Origin: Ilyomonas limi
GTDB taxonomy: Bacteria; Bacteroidota; Bacteroidia; Chitinophagales; Chitinophagaceae
NCBI RefSeq assembly: GCF_005233845.1
Contig: NZ_SZQL01000006.1
Span: forward strand, 124,001 to 188,000
Direction of reading: 5' to 3'
DNA: 64,000 nucleotides
The position numbers and the translations under genes were made by a program. The notes below the pieces were generated by a model. That model was not told where the DNA came from. It did no database searches and saw only the letters and a list, made by a program, of their open reading frames with translations. Each line of letters starts with the position of its first letter. The stretch's first letter is position 1. Shown here one piece after another: positions 54,715 through 64,000 of this stretch.

Positions 54715-57700
54715 ATGAAGCATATTTTTTCTGCCGTTAAAGACTATTGTCTTCAATACAATGCAAGGTTTTTTCACCTCACACCCCAAAAAACTTCTGC
54801 TGCTTACAAATTATTGGCCCTTATAGCTTTTTGCTTTATCGGTCACTTTACAAAGGCACAAGAACCTGTGCAGGCAAGCTTTAGTACTTTTGATTATCAG
54901 GGTTGCGTGCCTGTAAAAATTCAGTTTACTGATAATTCAACAGGTAGTCCAACTTCATGGTACTGGGATTTTGGCGATGGACATACGTCCACCCAGGCCA
55001 ATCCGTCCAACACTTATACTGTTCCCGGCAGCTATATCGTAAAATTAGTAGTTAAAAATGCGGTGTCCACCGACTCAGCATCTAATGAAATTATCATCAG
55101 TGGTGCCAAAGCAGAGTTTGACTACACCTACACCAATATTTGTACTACGCCGGCTACCATCAACTTTGCAGTGCCTAACCCGCTTAATAAAATTATTTAT
55201 CGGTGGGATTTTGGTGATTCAAATAAAGCCATTATTCCCAATCCCACTAACACATATAATAGCGCTGGCACTTATGAGGTGCATTTAACAACCATCAGCC
55301 CCGAAGGGTGCGAAGATTCTATAACAAAGGTGATAGAAATAGGAAACGGCACTGTTGATTTTAATGCGCCTGCTACAGTATGTGTAAATGAGCATGTTAC
55401 ATTTACCGATACCTCTACGCCACGTCCATTATCAGCTATATGGCTAATAAATAATAGAGTAGTGCAACAAGGTGCCGGCGACTTTACTTTTCAATTTACA
55501 AGACCCGGTACTTATACTATTCAGTTAACCGAAAATTTTGGAACCTGTAATAATACAGCAACGAAGCCAGTGCAGGTGTTGGATAAACCAACTGCATCTT
55601 TTGACCTTAATGGTATTACTAAAAGCTGTGCGTACCCCGATACTACCCGGTTTGTAAATACGTCTTTGAATGCAGTAGCCTTTAAATGGTATTTTGGAGA
55701 TGGGGATAGTTCTACAGAGGTAAATCCTGTTCATGTTTACGGTGCAGGCAGGTTTTCGCCAATGCTGATTGCATTTAATGCCAATGGCTGTACCGATACG
55801 CTCGTAAAAACAGATGCCGTTTTTTTAGGTGGAGCTGTTATCAATAGTATCAACCTGCCCGATTCCGGTTGCGTTCCGCATCCGGTTACTTTTAAGCCCG
55901 ACATTTCTTCGCCCGAAGCAATAGCTACTTACTCCTGGGATTTTGGGGATGGTAGTAATATCGATGCAAGTGCCCAGCCTACACACACATACAATAATAC
56001 AGGTAGATATGATGTAGCTCTCACCATTACAACTGTTAGTGGCTGTACGACTACCAGTATTGTAGGTGATGCAGTATCGGTCGGCACCCATTCTATACCC
56101 GATTTTACAGCAGACAAAACTACATTATGCGGAGCAGATACTGTACATTTCAGCGGTACGGCAAGTGGGCCAGTTTCGTATTGGCACTGGCAGTTTAGTA
56201 ATAACGCTGGTGCCTTTACACAGGACGCCAAATTTGTTTATGCCGATACAGGCAGCAGAGCTGTAAGGCTTACCATAAGTAATAGTGGATGTGTAGATAG
56301 TGTAGTTAAATACGGATATATAGTTATTAATCCGCCTACGGCATCTTTTAGAATGCAGTTTGATTGTAATGACCGGACAAAGGTTGGACTTATTGACCGA
56401 TCTATTGCACCTGAAAGCTGGCATTGGGACTTCGGTGATGGTACTACTTCTGACCAGCAAGTACCACCTGAACACGAATATACAGCCAATGGTAGATACT
56501 ACATTTCGCTTACCACCACCAATGGTGCATGTAGCGATACTTATACCGACACCGTTTATATATCTAACACGACACCTGTTTTTAGTTTTAATCCACCTGA
56601 CAGGCACATTTGTCGGAAAGCTGATATGGAATTAGGGGTTGACAACCCAACTTATATCTTAGATTATTTGTGGGATTTGGGTGATGGACATACATTATTT
56701 AGTGATACCAGCATTCATTACTCTTATACCAAGACAGGAATATATTATCCTTCACTGATTGCACGGTACCACAACGGTTGCCAAGATACTCTGTACAGTC
56801 CTGACTCTATTGTTGTAACAGGGCCTACGGCCAGCTTTGCAACGGAATTGTCTGGAACTTGTTTAAACGATACTACGTCATTTATTGACAATTCGTTTTC
56901 CGATGGAGAACACGACATCATAAGTCGCGTGTGGAGCTATGGCGATGACATAACCGAAAGCAGAAATGATGCTCCTTTTACACATTTATACACCAGCAGC
57001 GGCTCTTTTAAAGCCATGCTGGCAATAGCAGATAATAATAATTGTGTAGACACGGCACGGTATAATGTAATTGTAAATGCGCTACCTGTCGTATCTGCCG
57101 GGTTGGATACCTTTGCTTGCGAAGGCAGCAGCGTGCAGTTGCAACCTTCGGGCGCACTTACTTATGTATGGGACCGCGATCGGACTTTAAGTTGCTTATC
57201 CTGCACAAACCCGGAAGCAGCGCCGGTTCAGGATAATTTGTATGTAGTTACCGGCACTGATGCAAGTTCCTGCCACGCTTCCGATACTGTGTTGGTAACG
57301 GTTGTTCATCCCTTTAGCATGACTGTGGATGAGGCCCCGCGTGATATTTGCCAAACAAAAGACGTTCAGCTCACTGCCAGTGGTGCGGATTTATATAGCT
57401 GGTCACCGGCAGATGGTTTGAACAGTGCAACCATCAGCAATCCGGTGGCTTCGCCAGAAGTCCCTACCACTTATACCGTTACCGGCACCGATAATAAAAG
57501 GTGTTTTAGTCAAACAGGCTCTGTGATTGTCAATGTACATCCGAATCCTGAAGTTACTATTACCAATAATGACCTTGTAGTAGAGAAGGGTAGCCAAAAT
57601 GTGATTATTACAACTGGTAGCAGCAATATTCTTAAGTGGTACTGGTATCCATCTATAGGGCTTAGCTGCACTGATTGTCCTCAGCCTATATTAGATGCAC

Positions 57701-58077
57701 AAAAAGCAATGACTTACAACGCGGTAGTATATGCCGACTTCGGCTGTACCGACACTGCACAGCTAACGGTGCATGTATTATGTGATCAATCAAAAATTTA
57801 TATACCTTCTGCTTTTACACCTAACGGTGACGGCAAAAACGACCGCTTTTATGTAATAAGCAGCGTAGATAATCCTGTTCGTTCGTTTGTAATCTACAAC
57901 CGCGCTGGCGAAATGCTATTTAATAAAAGAGGTAATATTACCAATTATTCGTCGGAAGGGTGGGATGGAACCTATAAAGGAAAACCCGTACCATCTGGTA
58001 CGTATATTTACCGTATAGAAGTAAAGTGCAATGATGCGGTTGTGCCCTTTACCGGCACGATTACTTTAATCCGGTAA
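54715..58077 (+). CDS. Secreted multi-PKD protein with T9SS type B (CHU_C) sorting domain
   Basis: A 1120-residue secreted surface protein. The hydrophobic signal core (LLALIAFCFIGHFTKAQ) is preceded by an unusually long basic lead of about 30 residues even from the latest reasonable ATG at 54715. It then has around seven PKD domains, each with a WDFGDG-like core (YWDFGDGHTS, RWDFGDSNKA, KWYFGDGDSS, SWDFGDGSN, HWDFGDGTT, LWDLGDGHT, and a degenerate RVWSYGDDI), then two Ig-like repeats with TYVWD/LYSWSP motifs. The last 90 residues (IPSAFTPNGDGKNDRF to SGTYIYRIEV) are the CHU_C gliding-type sorting domain. It probably sits on the cell surface after T9SS export and mediates adhesion or motility (inference). 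Confidence 0.85.
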   Translation: MKHIFSAVKDYCLQYNARFFHLTPQKTSAAYKLLALIAFCFIGHFTKAQEPVQASFSTFDYQGCVPVKIQFTDNSTGSPTSWYWDFGDGHTSTQANPSNTYTVPGSYIVKLVVKNAVSTDSASNEIIISGAKAEFDYTYTNICTTPATINFAVPNPLNKIIYRWDFGDSNKAIIPNPTNTYNSAGTYEVHLTTISPEGCEDSITKVIEIGNGTVDFNAPATVCVNEHVTFTDTSTPRPLSAIWLINNRVVQQGAGDFTFQFTRPGTYTIQLTENFGTCNNTATKPVQVLDKPTASFDLNGITKSCAYPDTTRFVNTSLNAVAFKWYFGDGDSSTEVNPVHVYGAGRFSPMLIAFNANGCTDTLVKTDAVFLGGAVINSINLPDSGCVPHPVTFKPDISSPEAIATYSWDFGDGSNIDASAQPTHTYNNTGRYDVALTITTVSGCTTTSIVGDAVSVGTHSIPDFTADKTTLCGADTVHFSGTASGPVSYWHWQFSNNAGAFTQDAKFVYADTGSRAVRLTISNSGCVDSVVKYGYIVINPPTASFRMQFDCNDRTKVGLIDRSIAPESWHWDFGDGTTSDQQVPPEHEYTANGRYYISLTTTNGACSDTYTDTVYISNTTPVFSFNPPDRHICRKADMELGVDNPTYILDYLWDLGDGHTLFSDTSIHYSYTKTGIYYPSLIARYHNGCQDTLYSPDSIVVTGPTASFATELSGTCLNDTTSFIDNSFSDGEHDIISRVWSYGDDITESRNDAPFTHLYTSSGSFKAMLAIADNNNCVDTARYNVIVNALPVVSAGLDTFACEGSSVQLQPSGALTYVWDRDRTLSCLSCTNPEAAPVQDNLYVVTGTDASSCHASDTVLVTVVHPFSMTVDEAPRDICQTKDVQLTASGADLYSWSPADGLNSATISNPVASPEVPTTYTVTGTDNKRCFSQTGSVIVNVHPNPEVTITNNDLVVEKGSQNVIITTGSSNILKWYWYPSIGLSCTDCPQPILDAQKAMTYNAVVYADFGCTDTAQLTVHVLCDQSKIYIPSAFTPNGDGKNDRFYVISSVDNPVRSFVIYNRAGEMLFNKRGNITNYSSEGWDGTYKGKPVPSGTYIYRIEVKCNDAVVPFTGTITLIR

Positions 58078-58121
58078 ATCACTACAAAAAAAGCATATTT
58101 CTTTGTCCATAACTGTTCAAT

Positions 58122-58163
58122 AAAAAATCTGCAGCGGATAAAAATCTTGCTGCAGATTTTTTA
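58122..58163. terminator. Bidirectional hairpin terminator
   Basis: Arms AAAAAATCTGCAGC (58122-58135) and GCTGCAGATTTTTT (58149-58162), a perfect 14-base stem with T-tracts on both strands, between convergent PKD and tex genes. Confidence 0.85.
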
Positions 58164-58183
58164 TTGTAGCAAATTACAAAGCG

Positions 58184-60499
58184 CTACTTACCAAATTTTT
58201 TCTTCAGTGCATTCAACGCATCGTTCATATTCCTTTCCGAAGATGTGGTTTCTGTATGCTTGTTAGCCTGAAACTTGTTCTTTGTATTTTGCCCCTTATC
58301 TCTTGTATGTCGGATCCTGTCTTCTGAACCTTGATACTTGTGTCTTGTATCTTGTCCTTTGTTTCTTTCTTTTGCCGGTGTTTCCTGTGCCTGTTTAATA
58401 GAAAGTGCAATACGTTTACGCGGCATATCTACTTCCAGTACTTTCACCATTACCTTATCATTTAGCTTTAATGCTTCATTCGGGTCGGTAATATAGCGGT
58501 GTGCTATTTCGCTTACATGCACAAGTCCATCCTGTTTTACCCCAATATCTACAAAAGCACCAAAGCGTGTGATGTTAGTAACAATTCCCGGCACAATCAT
58601 GCCCGCCATTACATCTTCTATTTTGTAAATAGGTGCAAATTCAAATTGCTGCATTTCACTGCGTGGGTCCAAACCGGGCTTTTTCAGTTCGCTGAGGATA
58701 TCTTGAATAGTTAATTCTCCAATTTCTTCAGTAGCATATTTCTTTGGCTGAATGTTTTTTACCAAACTTGCATTGCCCACCAATTCTTTTACATCTACGT
58801 TAAGGTCGTTTGCCATATTTTCTACAATACGGTAGGCCTCGGGATGCACCGCACTTTTATCCAAAGGATTATCGCCGTTGTTGATGCGTAAAAAACCGGC
58901 ACATTGTTCAAACGCCTTGTTGCCAAGGCGCGGCACGTTTAACAACTGGCTTCTATTACTAAATTTCCCAATTTCCGAACGGTATTTTACAATGTTATCT
59001 GCCGTTGCAGCGCCAATACCACTTACATAACTCAGCAGATGTTTGCTTGCTGTATTTAGATTTACGCCTACCGCATTTACACAACTCACTACCGTTTGAT
59101 CCAAACGTTCTTTTAAGCGGGATTGATTTACATCGTGTTGATATTGCCCTACGCCAATGCTTTTCGGATCAATTTTTACCAGCTCTGCCAGTGGATCCAT
59201 CAGGCGGCGACCAATAGAAATAGCGCCACGCACTGTTACATCCTGATCCGGAAATTCTGCTCTTGCAGTTTCCGAGGCAGAATATACAGAAGCTCCATCC
59301 TCATTTACCAGATATACCGGCAAACCAACGTGCATCCCTTTAATAAATTGTTCGGTTTCGCGCCCGGCAGTGCCATCACCAATGGCAAATGCTTCAATGT
59401 TATATTCTTTTACCAGTTTTTCAATGGTTTGTTTGCTCTGTTCCTCGCGGTTCTTTTCATGTACATAAATCAAATCAGATTTTAACAAGCTACCTTTTTC
59501 ATCTAAACAAACTACTTTACAACCAGTGCGGTAGCCAGGGTCGATAGCGAGAATGCGCTTGCTTCCCAATGGCGAACTGAGCAACAACTGACGCAGGTTT
59601 TCTGCAAACACCGCAATCGCTTCTTCATCTGCTTTTTGCTTGAGTGCCGTACGAAATTCTGTCTCCAAACTTGGTTGTAGCAGGCGGCGATAAGCATCTT
59701 TTGACGCACGTTTCACGTGATCAATACTTTGATTATTACCCTCTTTTACATACAACTTCTCTATTTTTTCTAATGCTTCTTCTTCATTCGGTACAATGCC
59801 AATCCGTAAAAAGCCCTCTAAAAAACCGCGTAATACGGCTAATATGCGATGGGACGGTATCTTGTACACCGGCTCGTTGAAGTTGAAATAATCTTTGTAC
59901 TTAAGAGCTTCGGCTTCTTTTTCGGGCACTACTTTACTTTCTACTACTGCTGTTTCTTCAAACAACCTGCGTAAACGTGCGCGCACTTCGGCATCTTCGT
60001 TTATGGTCTCGGCAATAATATCTCTTGCGCCCTGCAAAGCTTCATCATTTGTTTTTATCGTATCGTTGATAAATGCTGCTGCTTCATTATCAAGATCAAT
60101 GTCTTTTTGTTCCAATATCAATTTAGCCAAAGGTTCAAGCCCGGCTTCTCTGGCTATTTGCGCTTTGGTTCTGCGCTTGGGTTTGTAAGGTAAATAGATG
60201 TCTTCCAGTTCGGCAAGCGTAATAGCTGCGTTTAATTTCTCCTGCAGCTCGTCAGTCATTTTACCTTGCTCCGTAATGGTTTTTTCTATAAATGTTTTAC
60301 GCCCGGTAAATTCCTTCAGTGCGGCCGCTTCTTCCTGTATTTGCTGAATCTGCACTTCATCCAGCGCACCGGTCTTATCCTTACGGTAGCGGGCAATAAA
60401 CGGAATGGTTGCACCTTCATTTAATAAGTTCAATACTGCTTCTGCCTGCTGCGGTCTGATGTTTAGTTTTGCAGCGACCTGTTGCGAAAATTCAATCAT
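58184..60499 (-). CDS. tex: Tex family S1 RNA-binding transcriptional accessory protein
   Basis: A 771-residue nucleic-acid-binding protein. Order: N-terminal HTH-like region (IRPQQAEAVLNLLNEGATIPFIARYRKD), a YqgF/RNase H-like domain with RILAIDPGYRTGCKVVCLD, HhH motifs (VSGIGAATADNIVKYR and LNVPRLGNKAFEQCAGFLRI) and a C-terminal S1 domain (GMIVPGIVTNITRFGAFVDIGVKQDGLVHVSEIA). I start it at ATG 60499 because IEFSQQVAAKLNIRP is the family start and the -7 box lies between it and the upstream ATG at 60559. The tail after the S1 domain is odd: residues about 708-745 are low-complexity Lys/Gln/Arg/Asn (RNKGQDTRHKYQG), encoded by ACAAGA-type near-repeats. Confidence 0.93.
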   Translation of the reverse strand: MIEFSQQVAAKLNIRPQQAEAVLNLLNEGATIPFIARYRKDKTGALDEVQIQQIQEEAAALKEFTGRKTFIEKTITEQGKMTDELQEKLNAAITLAELEDIYLPYKPKRRTKAQIAREAGLEPLAKLILEQKDIDLDNEAAAFINDTIKTNDEALQGARDIIAETINEDAEVRARLRRLFEETAVVESKVVPEKEAEALKYKDYFNFNEPVYKIPSHRILAVLRGFLEGFLRIGIVPNEEEALEKIEKLYVKEGNNQSIDHVKRASKDAYRRLLQPSLETEFRTALKQKADEEAIAVFAENLRQLLLSSPLGSKRILAIDPGYRTGCKVVCLDEKGSLLKSDLIYVHEKNREEQSKQTIEKLVKEYNIEAFAIGDGTAGRETEQFIKGMHVGLPVYLVNEDGASVYSASETARAEFPDQDVTVRGAISIGRRLMDPLAELVKIDPKSIGVGQYQHDVNQSRLKERLDQTVVSCVNAVGVNLNTASKHLLSYVSGIGAATADNIVKYRSEIGKFSNRSQLLNVPRLGNKAFEQCAGFLRINNGDNPLDKSAVHPEAYRIVENMANDLNVDVKELVGNASLVKNIQPKKYATEEIGELTIQDILSELKKPGLDPRSEMQQFEFAPIYKIEDVMAGMIVPGIVTNITRFGAFVDIGVKQDGLVHVSEIAHRYITDPNEALKLNDKVMVKVLEVDMPRKRIALSIKQAQETPAKERNKGQDTRHKYQGSEDRIRHTRDKGQNTKNKFQANKHTETTSSERNMNDALNALKKKFGK

Positions 60500-60541
60500 G
60501 ATTAATTGAGCGATGGTATTTTCAATTTCTAAATAAAGGGG

Positions 60542-60549
60542 CAAAAATA
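60542..60549 (-). promoter_or_regulatory. Candidate -7 element for tex
   Basis: The minus strand reads TATTTTTG (TAnnTTTG), 42 bases upstream of the ATG at 60499 and inside the longer reading frame, which supports the downstream start. Confidence 0.4.
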
Positions 60550-61147
60550 GCCCTTCCACCTGTGTAAAAAGTTATATTTGACATTTTAGGGCAGTAAAAT
60601 TTTCTTTCAAAAAGTAAAATCCAATCTGTGGTAATTTTTGTTAAAATAAGCTTTCTATTGTGGGCGGCTGTCCGCAGAAATAAAAATTTGGAATTGCATA
60701 TAAAATATGAGTAACTTAGGTTACTTTATTTATTTATACCTAACCACCAAAGTTCCGTACACAGCTTTTAGTAAATACTTTTAAGACAAGTCATAAATGA
60801 AAACGGCGATTTTCTGATGTCTGGATGTACCCAATAATAATTTTGCCCTCCTTTAGTAATTGACCATTACGAACGGCTAGTAACTACAGCAACCCTTCTA
60901 TCTGCAATAGCAGCATTGGTTAAACTCTTAATTCTGTATATAAACAAATAACTCTTTGTTTTCACAGACATCCTTTTACGCTTACTACTATATAGATCTG
61001 GTAATTTTTAGGCAGGAATTAACAATGTACTACGATCAGGAGAAAGATATTTTGTTTTAACAGCAGCATTACCCCTGTAACTACAATCAGCACACGTTAT
61101 TAACGGCTATTGGTGAACCCTATCATAAACAATTAAATCCCACTCCT
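60550..61147. other. Intergenic region with no recognised gene
   Basis: About 600 bases. A small hairpin (GTAAC-TTAG-GTTAC near 60711) and a plus-strand TATATTTG at 60573 are present, but nothing more. The last bases, including ATCATAAACAATTAAATCC (61121-61139), recur before the next paralogue. Confidence 0.35.
61119..61139 (+). repeat. Duplicated leader segment, copy 1
   Basis: CTATCATAAACAATTAAATCC directly upstream of the 61148 ORF is repeated upstream of the 63414 ORF at 63386-63406. The duplication thus included upstream sequence. Confidence 0.6.
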
Positions 61148-63355
61148 ATGAAAAAGTTATGTTTACTCCTGCTTTTTTATGTTTTTGTTTTCAATGCCAT
61201 TGGTCAGGCGGGCAGCCTTGACTCTTCCTTTGGCAATAATGGTATACAAACAACTGCTTTTCCAAACAACCTCAATCTTTTAAATGAGCATGGGCGTGTA
61301 GTGCTGACCAGTGCTAATGGGGACATCTTTGTTGTAATACAGATTAGCAGTTCCCTAAGAATTGCTAAGTACTTACCGGATGGAAAGCTGGATTCTTCCT
61401 ATGGCACTGCGGGCTACTCCAAGGCTGTAAACATGAGTGAATCCAGTGCTGCTATGCAGGAAGACAAAATTATAGTGGCTGGATATACTATTATAAGTTC
61501 TAATAATTACAATAATGACTTTGCACTTGCCCGTTATACGGCTGATGGGGCTTTGGATATATCCTTTGGAAAACAGGGACTACTTACAGGTTATTTTCCT
61601 TCAACCAAAACTAATTTCACCAGTACTGTTCTTCAGGGAAACAAAATCATGGCTGCAGGAAGTGCACTCAACGATAGTAATAACTATGACTTTGCCCTCG
61701 CCCGCTTTACGACGAATGGTGTTCTTGACTCTTCTTTTGGAGTGAATGGAAAAGTAATTACTGATTTTAATAGCTCTACGGATGAAGCAAATTCTATGGT
61801 TCTACAGGGAGGTAAAATCATCGTAGCTGGATCTGGACACAATTATTCTGATTTTGCGCTTGTCCGGTATACTTCTGATGGTGCTATAGATTCTTCCTTT
61901 GGAGTGAATGGAAAGGTAACGACTGATTTTAATAATGATTATGCTGTTGCATATTCAATAGCGCTGCAGGAGGATAAGATTATTGTGAGTGGATCTACTC
62001 AAAATCCTGTCAATGACAATAATGACTTTGCACTTGCCCGTTATACCGCTGATGGCAAGTTAGATGCCTCCTTTGGAAAGAATGGAAAAGTAACAACCGA
62101 TTTTAATAGTTCTGAGGATCACGCAAATACAATGGCGTTGCAGGGAAACAAGATCCTGGTGGGTGGTTATTCTTTAGGTGGCAGTGCAGACTTCGCGCTT
62201 GCGCGTTATACTACAGATGGTGTTTTGGATTCCTCCTTTGGAGAGAATGGAAAAGTAACAACTAATTTTGGCTTCTCTTCAGAAGATATTGCATATTCAA
62301 TAGCGCTGCAGGGAGATAAGATTATATCGGCAGGATATACTGGTTATTATCCCATTTACGACTTTGCCCTTGCCCGCTACACGGCTGACGGTATTCTGGA
62401 TTCTTCTTTTGGAGACAATGGAAAAGTAATAACAGCTTTTAATAGCTCAATTGATGATGAAAATTATGAGAGTGCAACTTCAATAGCCATTCAGGAAGAC
62501 AAGATCATAGTGGCTGGATTTACTGGTGATAATCGTGGCAGTGCAGACTTCGCGCTTGCGCGTTATACTACAGATGGTGTTTTAGATTCCTCCTTTGGAG
62601 AGAATGGAAAGGTAATAACTCCTTTAGGAGGCTCCGCTACTATACAAGATATTGCTGTGCACCAAAACAGATTGTATGCAGTAGGCAGTACATCCCAGCC
62701 AGATGGAACCTATGGTATAATAGCCGCTTATGAACTGGAAGCACCAGTGCCCACTGTTAGCATTGCAAATGTAAAGGTGCTGGAGTCTAAAAAGCTAGCC
62801 GTTGTGACTGTTCGTCTTTCTGCACCCGCTAGTAAGTTGGTATGGGTACACTTTACTACCCGCCATAAGACTGCTGTGCGCAACCAGGATTACATTGGTA
62901 TCAGCGGTACTTTATTGTTTATTCCCCACCTGAATACAACTGCTAAGATATTCATCCCCATTATTGATGATAATGAACACGAAGACGATGAACGGTTTGA
63001 GATCGTTTTAACCAATGCACGAGATGCCGCCATAAAGGATAGTATAGGCATAGTCACCATTCTCGATAATGATAATGCACTTATAGCTAAGCAACAGAGT
63101 GCTTCCCTGCACATCAATGTTAATCCAAATCCTGCCACGAACACCTTTACTCTTCAATTACAGGGCAGTAATCTCAAACAGCCGGTTACGGTGCGGGTAT
63201 ATGATGTAAGTGGTAGGTTAGTAGAACAAAAAAATAATATTGCTATTGGACAAAGCCTGCGCTTTGGCGATCAATATAAAGCAGGTACCTACATTATAGA
63301 AGCCGTACAGGGTAGCCAAAGCGTGCAGATGAAGGTAATCAAGACTGGTAAGTAA
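61148..63355 (+). CDS. Delta-60-repeat surface protein with Calx-beta and T9SS type A sorting domain
   Basis: A 735-residue secreted protein: signal MKKLCLLLLFYVFVFNAIGQ; then about eight delta-60 repeats (residues 20-530), each about 55 residues with DFALARYTADGxLDSSFG, NGKVTTDFN and QxDKIIVAG motifs, expected to make a beta-propeller-like array; a Calx-beta domain at about 535-640 (HEDDERFEIVL, IGIVTILDND); and the T9SS type A sorting domain at about 655-735 (NPNPATNTFTLQL, VRVYDVSGRLVEQ, GTYIIEAVQG). Repeats at 62178-62258 and 62535-62615 are nearly identical at DNA level. Function unknown, presumably surface binding. First of a tandem pair. Confidence 0.87.
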   Translation: MKKLCLLLLFYVFVFNAIGQAGSLDSSFGNNGIQTTAFPNNLNLLNEHGRVVLTSANGDIFVVIQISSSLRIAKYLPDGKLDSSYGTAGYSKAVNMSESSAAMQEDKIIVAGYTIISSNNYNNDFALARYTADGALDISFGKQGLLTGYFPSTKTNFTSTVLQGNKIMAAGSALNDSNNYDFALARFTTNGVLDSSFGVNGKVITDFNSSTDEANSMVLQGGKIIVAGSGHNYSDFALVRYTSDGAIDSSFGVNGKVTTDFNNDYAVAYSIALQEDKIIVSGSTQNPVNDNNDFALARYTADGKLDASFGKNGKVTTDFNSSEDHANTMALQGNKILVGGYSLGGSADFALARYTTDGVLDSSFGENGKVTTNFGFSSEDIAYSIALQGDKIISAGYTGYYPIYDFALARYTADGILDSSFGDNGKVITAFNSSIDDENYESATSIAIQEDKIIVAGFTGDNRGSADFALARYTTDGVLDSSFGENGKVITPLGGSATIQDIAVHQNRLYAVGSTSQPDGTYGIIAAYELEAPVPTVSIANVKVLESKKLAVVTVRLSAPASKLVWVHFTTRHKTAVRNQDYIGISGTLLFIPHLNTTAKIFIPIIDDNEHEDDERFEIVLTNARDAAIKDSIGIVTILDNDNALIAKQQSASLHINVNPNPATNTFTLQLQGSNLKQPVTVRVYDVSGRLVEQKNNIAIGQSLRFGDQYKAGTYIIEAVQGSQSVQMKVIKTGK

Positions 63356-63385
63356 AACCATGCTAAAATAACTATCAATAGTCCC

Positions 63386-63406
63386 CTATCATAAACAATT
63401 AAATCC
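63386..63406 (+). repeat. Duplicated leader segment, copy 2
   Basis: The second copy of the leader sequence found at 61119-61139, 7 bases before the next ATG, as in copy 1. Confidence 0.6.
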
Positions 63407-63413
63407 TCTTCTT

Positions 63414-64000
63414 ATGAACAAGTTCTATTTACTGCTGCTTTACTGTGTGGTTCTATTCAAAGCAAGTAGTCAGCCAGGCAGCCTTGACTCTACTTTTGGC
63501 TACAATGGTATACAAGCAACTGGTTTTTTAAGCAATGTCAACCTTTTAAATGAGTATGGGCGCAAGGTGCTGACCAGTGCTAACGGAGATATCTTTGTTA
63601 TTGTACAGGCATCTGATAATAATAGTGTCGCAAGAATTACTAAATACTTACCGGATGGAAAGCCGGACTCCTCCTATGGTAATGCAGGCTACTCCAATGC
63701 TGTGAACTTCAGTGTTAGCAGTGCTGCTCTGCAGGGTGACAAGATTATAGTGTGTGGAAGTGGACTTGCCCGCTATACTAGTAATGGTGTTTTAGACTCT
63801 TCCTTTGGGAAGAATGGAATTGTCACAAGCGTTAATGGAAGTTCAATAGCTTTACAGGGAGACAAGCTCCTGGTGGGTGGAAGTATGCTTAACGCTGTTA
63901 ATAGCACTGCCGACTTTGTACTCTATCGTTGTACTGCAGATGGTATTTTGGACACTTCCTTTGGGGAGAATGGAAAAGTAACAACTGATTTTAACGGCTT
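63414..64000 (+). CDS. Second delta-60-repeat secreted protein, 3' truncated by window end
   Basis: An open frame from ATG 63414 to the window end (195 codons, no stop). Signal MNKFYLLLLYCVVLFKASSQ, then PGSLDSTFGYNGIQATGF, GRKVLTSANGDIFVIVQAS, ITKYLPDGKPDSSYGNAGYS, LARYTSNGVLDSSFGKNG and ADFVLYRCTADGILDTSFGEN, each a delta-60 repeat. It is closely similar to the preceding gene in both leader and N-terminus, so it is a tandem paralogue; the rest, presumably with a T9SS sorting domain, lies outside. Confidence 0.85.
   Translation, partial: MNKFYLLLLYCVVLFKASSQPGSLDSTFGYNGIQATGFLSNVNLLNEYGRKVLTSANGDIFVIVQASDNNSVARITKYLPDGKPDSSYGNAGYSNAVNFSVSSAALQGDKIIVCGSGLARYTSNGVLDSSFGKNGIVTSVNGSSIALQGDKLLVGGSMLNAVNSTADFVLYRCTADGILDTSFGENGKVTTDFNG

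Overview
This window is chromosomal DNA of a low-GC member of the Bacteroidota, most likely order Chitinophagales (family Chitinophagaceae or a close relative). The pointers are: large secreted proteins ending in type IX secretion (T9SS) sorting domains of both the T9SS type A and the gliding-motility-associated (CHU_C) kind; DUF3078, DUF6934 and Wzi/RemB-like outer-membrane families; menaquinone made through MqnA; lipoproteins with short lipoboxes; and promoter-like TTG-N19-TAnnTTTG sequences instead of sigma70 boxes. I see no phage, plasmid, IS transposase, CRISPR array, rRNA or tRNA.

Layout. 124-10.5 kb is mostly housekeeping: a wrecked RlaP-type nucleotidyltransferase pseudogene, miaB, a DUF3078 protein, a CCG-domain Fe-S protein with its usual small neighbour, prfC, a LamG lipoprotein behind purB, then mqnA. 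11.7-30.6 kb is a surface and glycan region: a 1645-residue T9SS adhesin-like protein, four plus-strand sugar-modifying genes (two methyltransferases, two glycosyltransferases), then a minus-strand operon YfhO - GT4 - SDR epimerase - GT4 with a near-consensus promoter, flanked on both sides by paralogous DNRLRE-domain lipoproteins; a TylF-like methyltransferase lies further right. 31-41 kb holds membrane proteins, purQ, a DsbD-alpha-like protein, an ABC ATPase with a TolC protein, a frameshifted DUF6934 cassette, guaA with a substrate-binding protein, and sodC just beyond.

42.3-48.7 kb holds a NatAB-like ABC exporter and then the best regulatory feature of the window: a complete cobalamin riboswitch leader in front of nrdB-nrdA, the B12-independent class I ribonucleotide reductase, closed by a strong terminator. 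48.7-64 kb has a guanine deaminase, two tandem Wzi/RemB-like barrels, an outer-membrane barrel, a multi-PKD T9SS protein, tex, and two tandem delta-60-repeat T9SS proteins, the last running off the window.

Together the surface genes look like a cell-surface adhesion and gliding or polysaccharide programme: T9SS cargo, surface glycan synthesis and lipoproteins. The nucleotide genes purB, purQ, guaA, guaD and nrdBA are dispersed and not one operon. Besides ordinary genes the window holds decayed genes, two copies of a MITE-like repeat, several perfect long hairpins, and a low-complexity insertion in the C-terminus of Tex.
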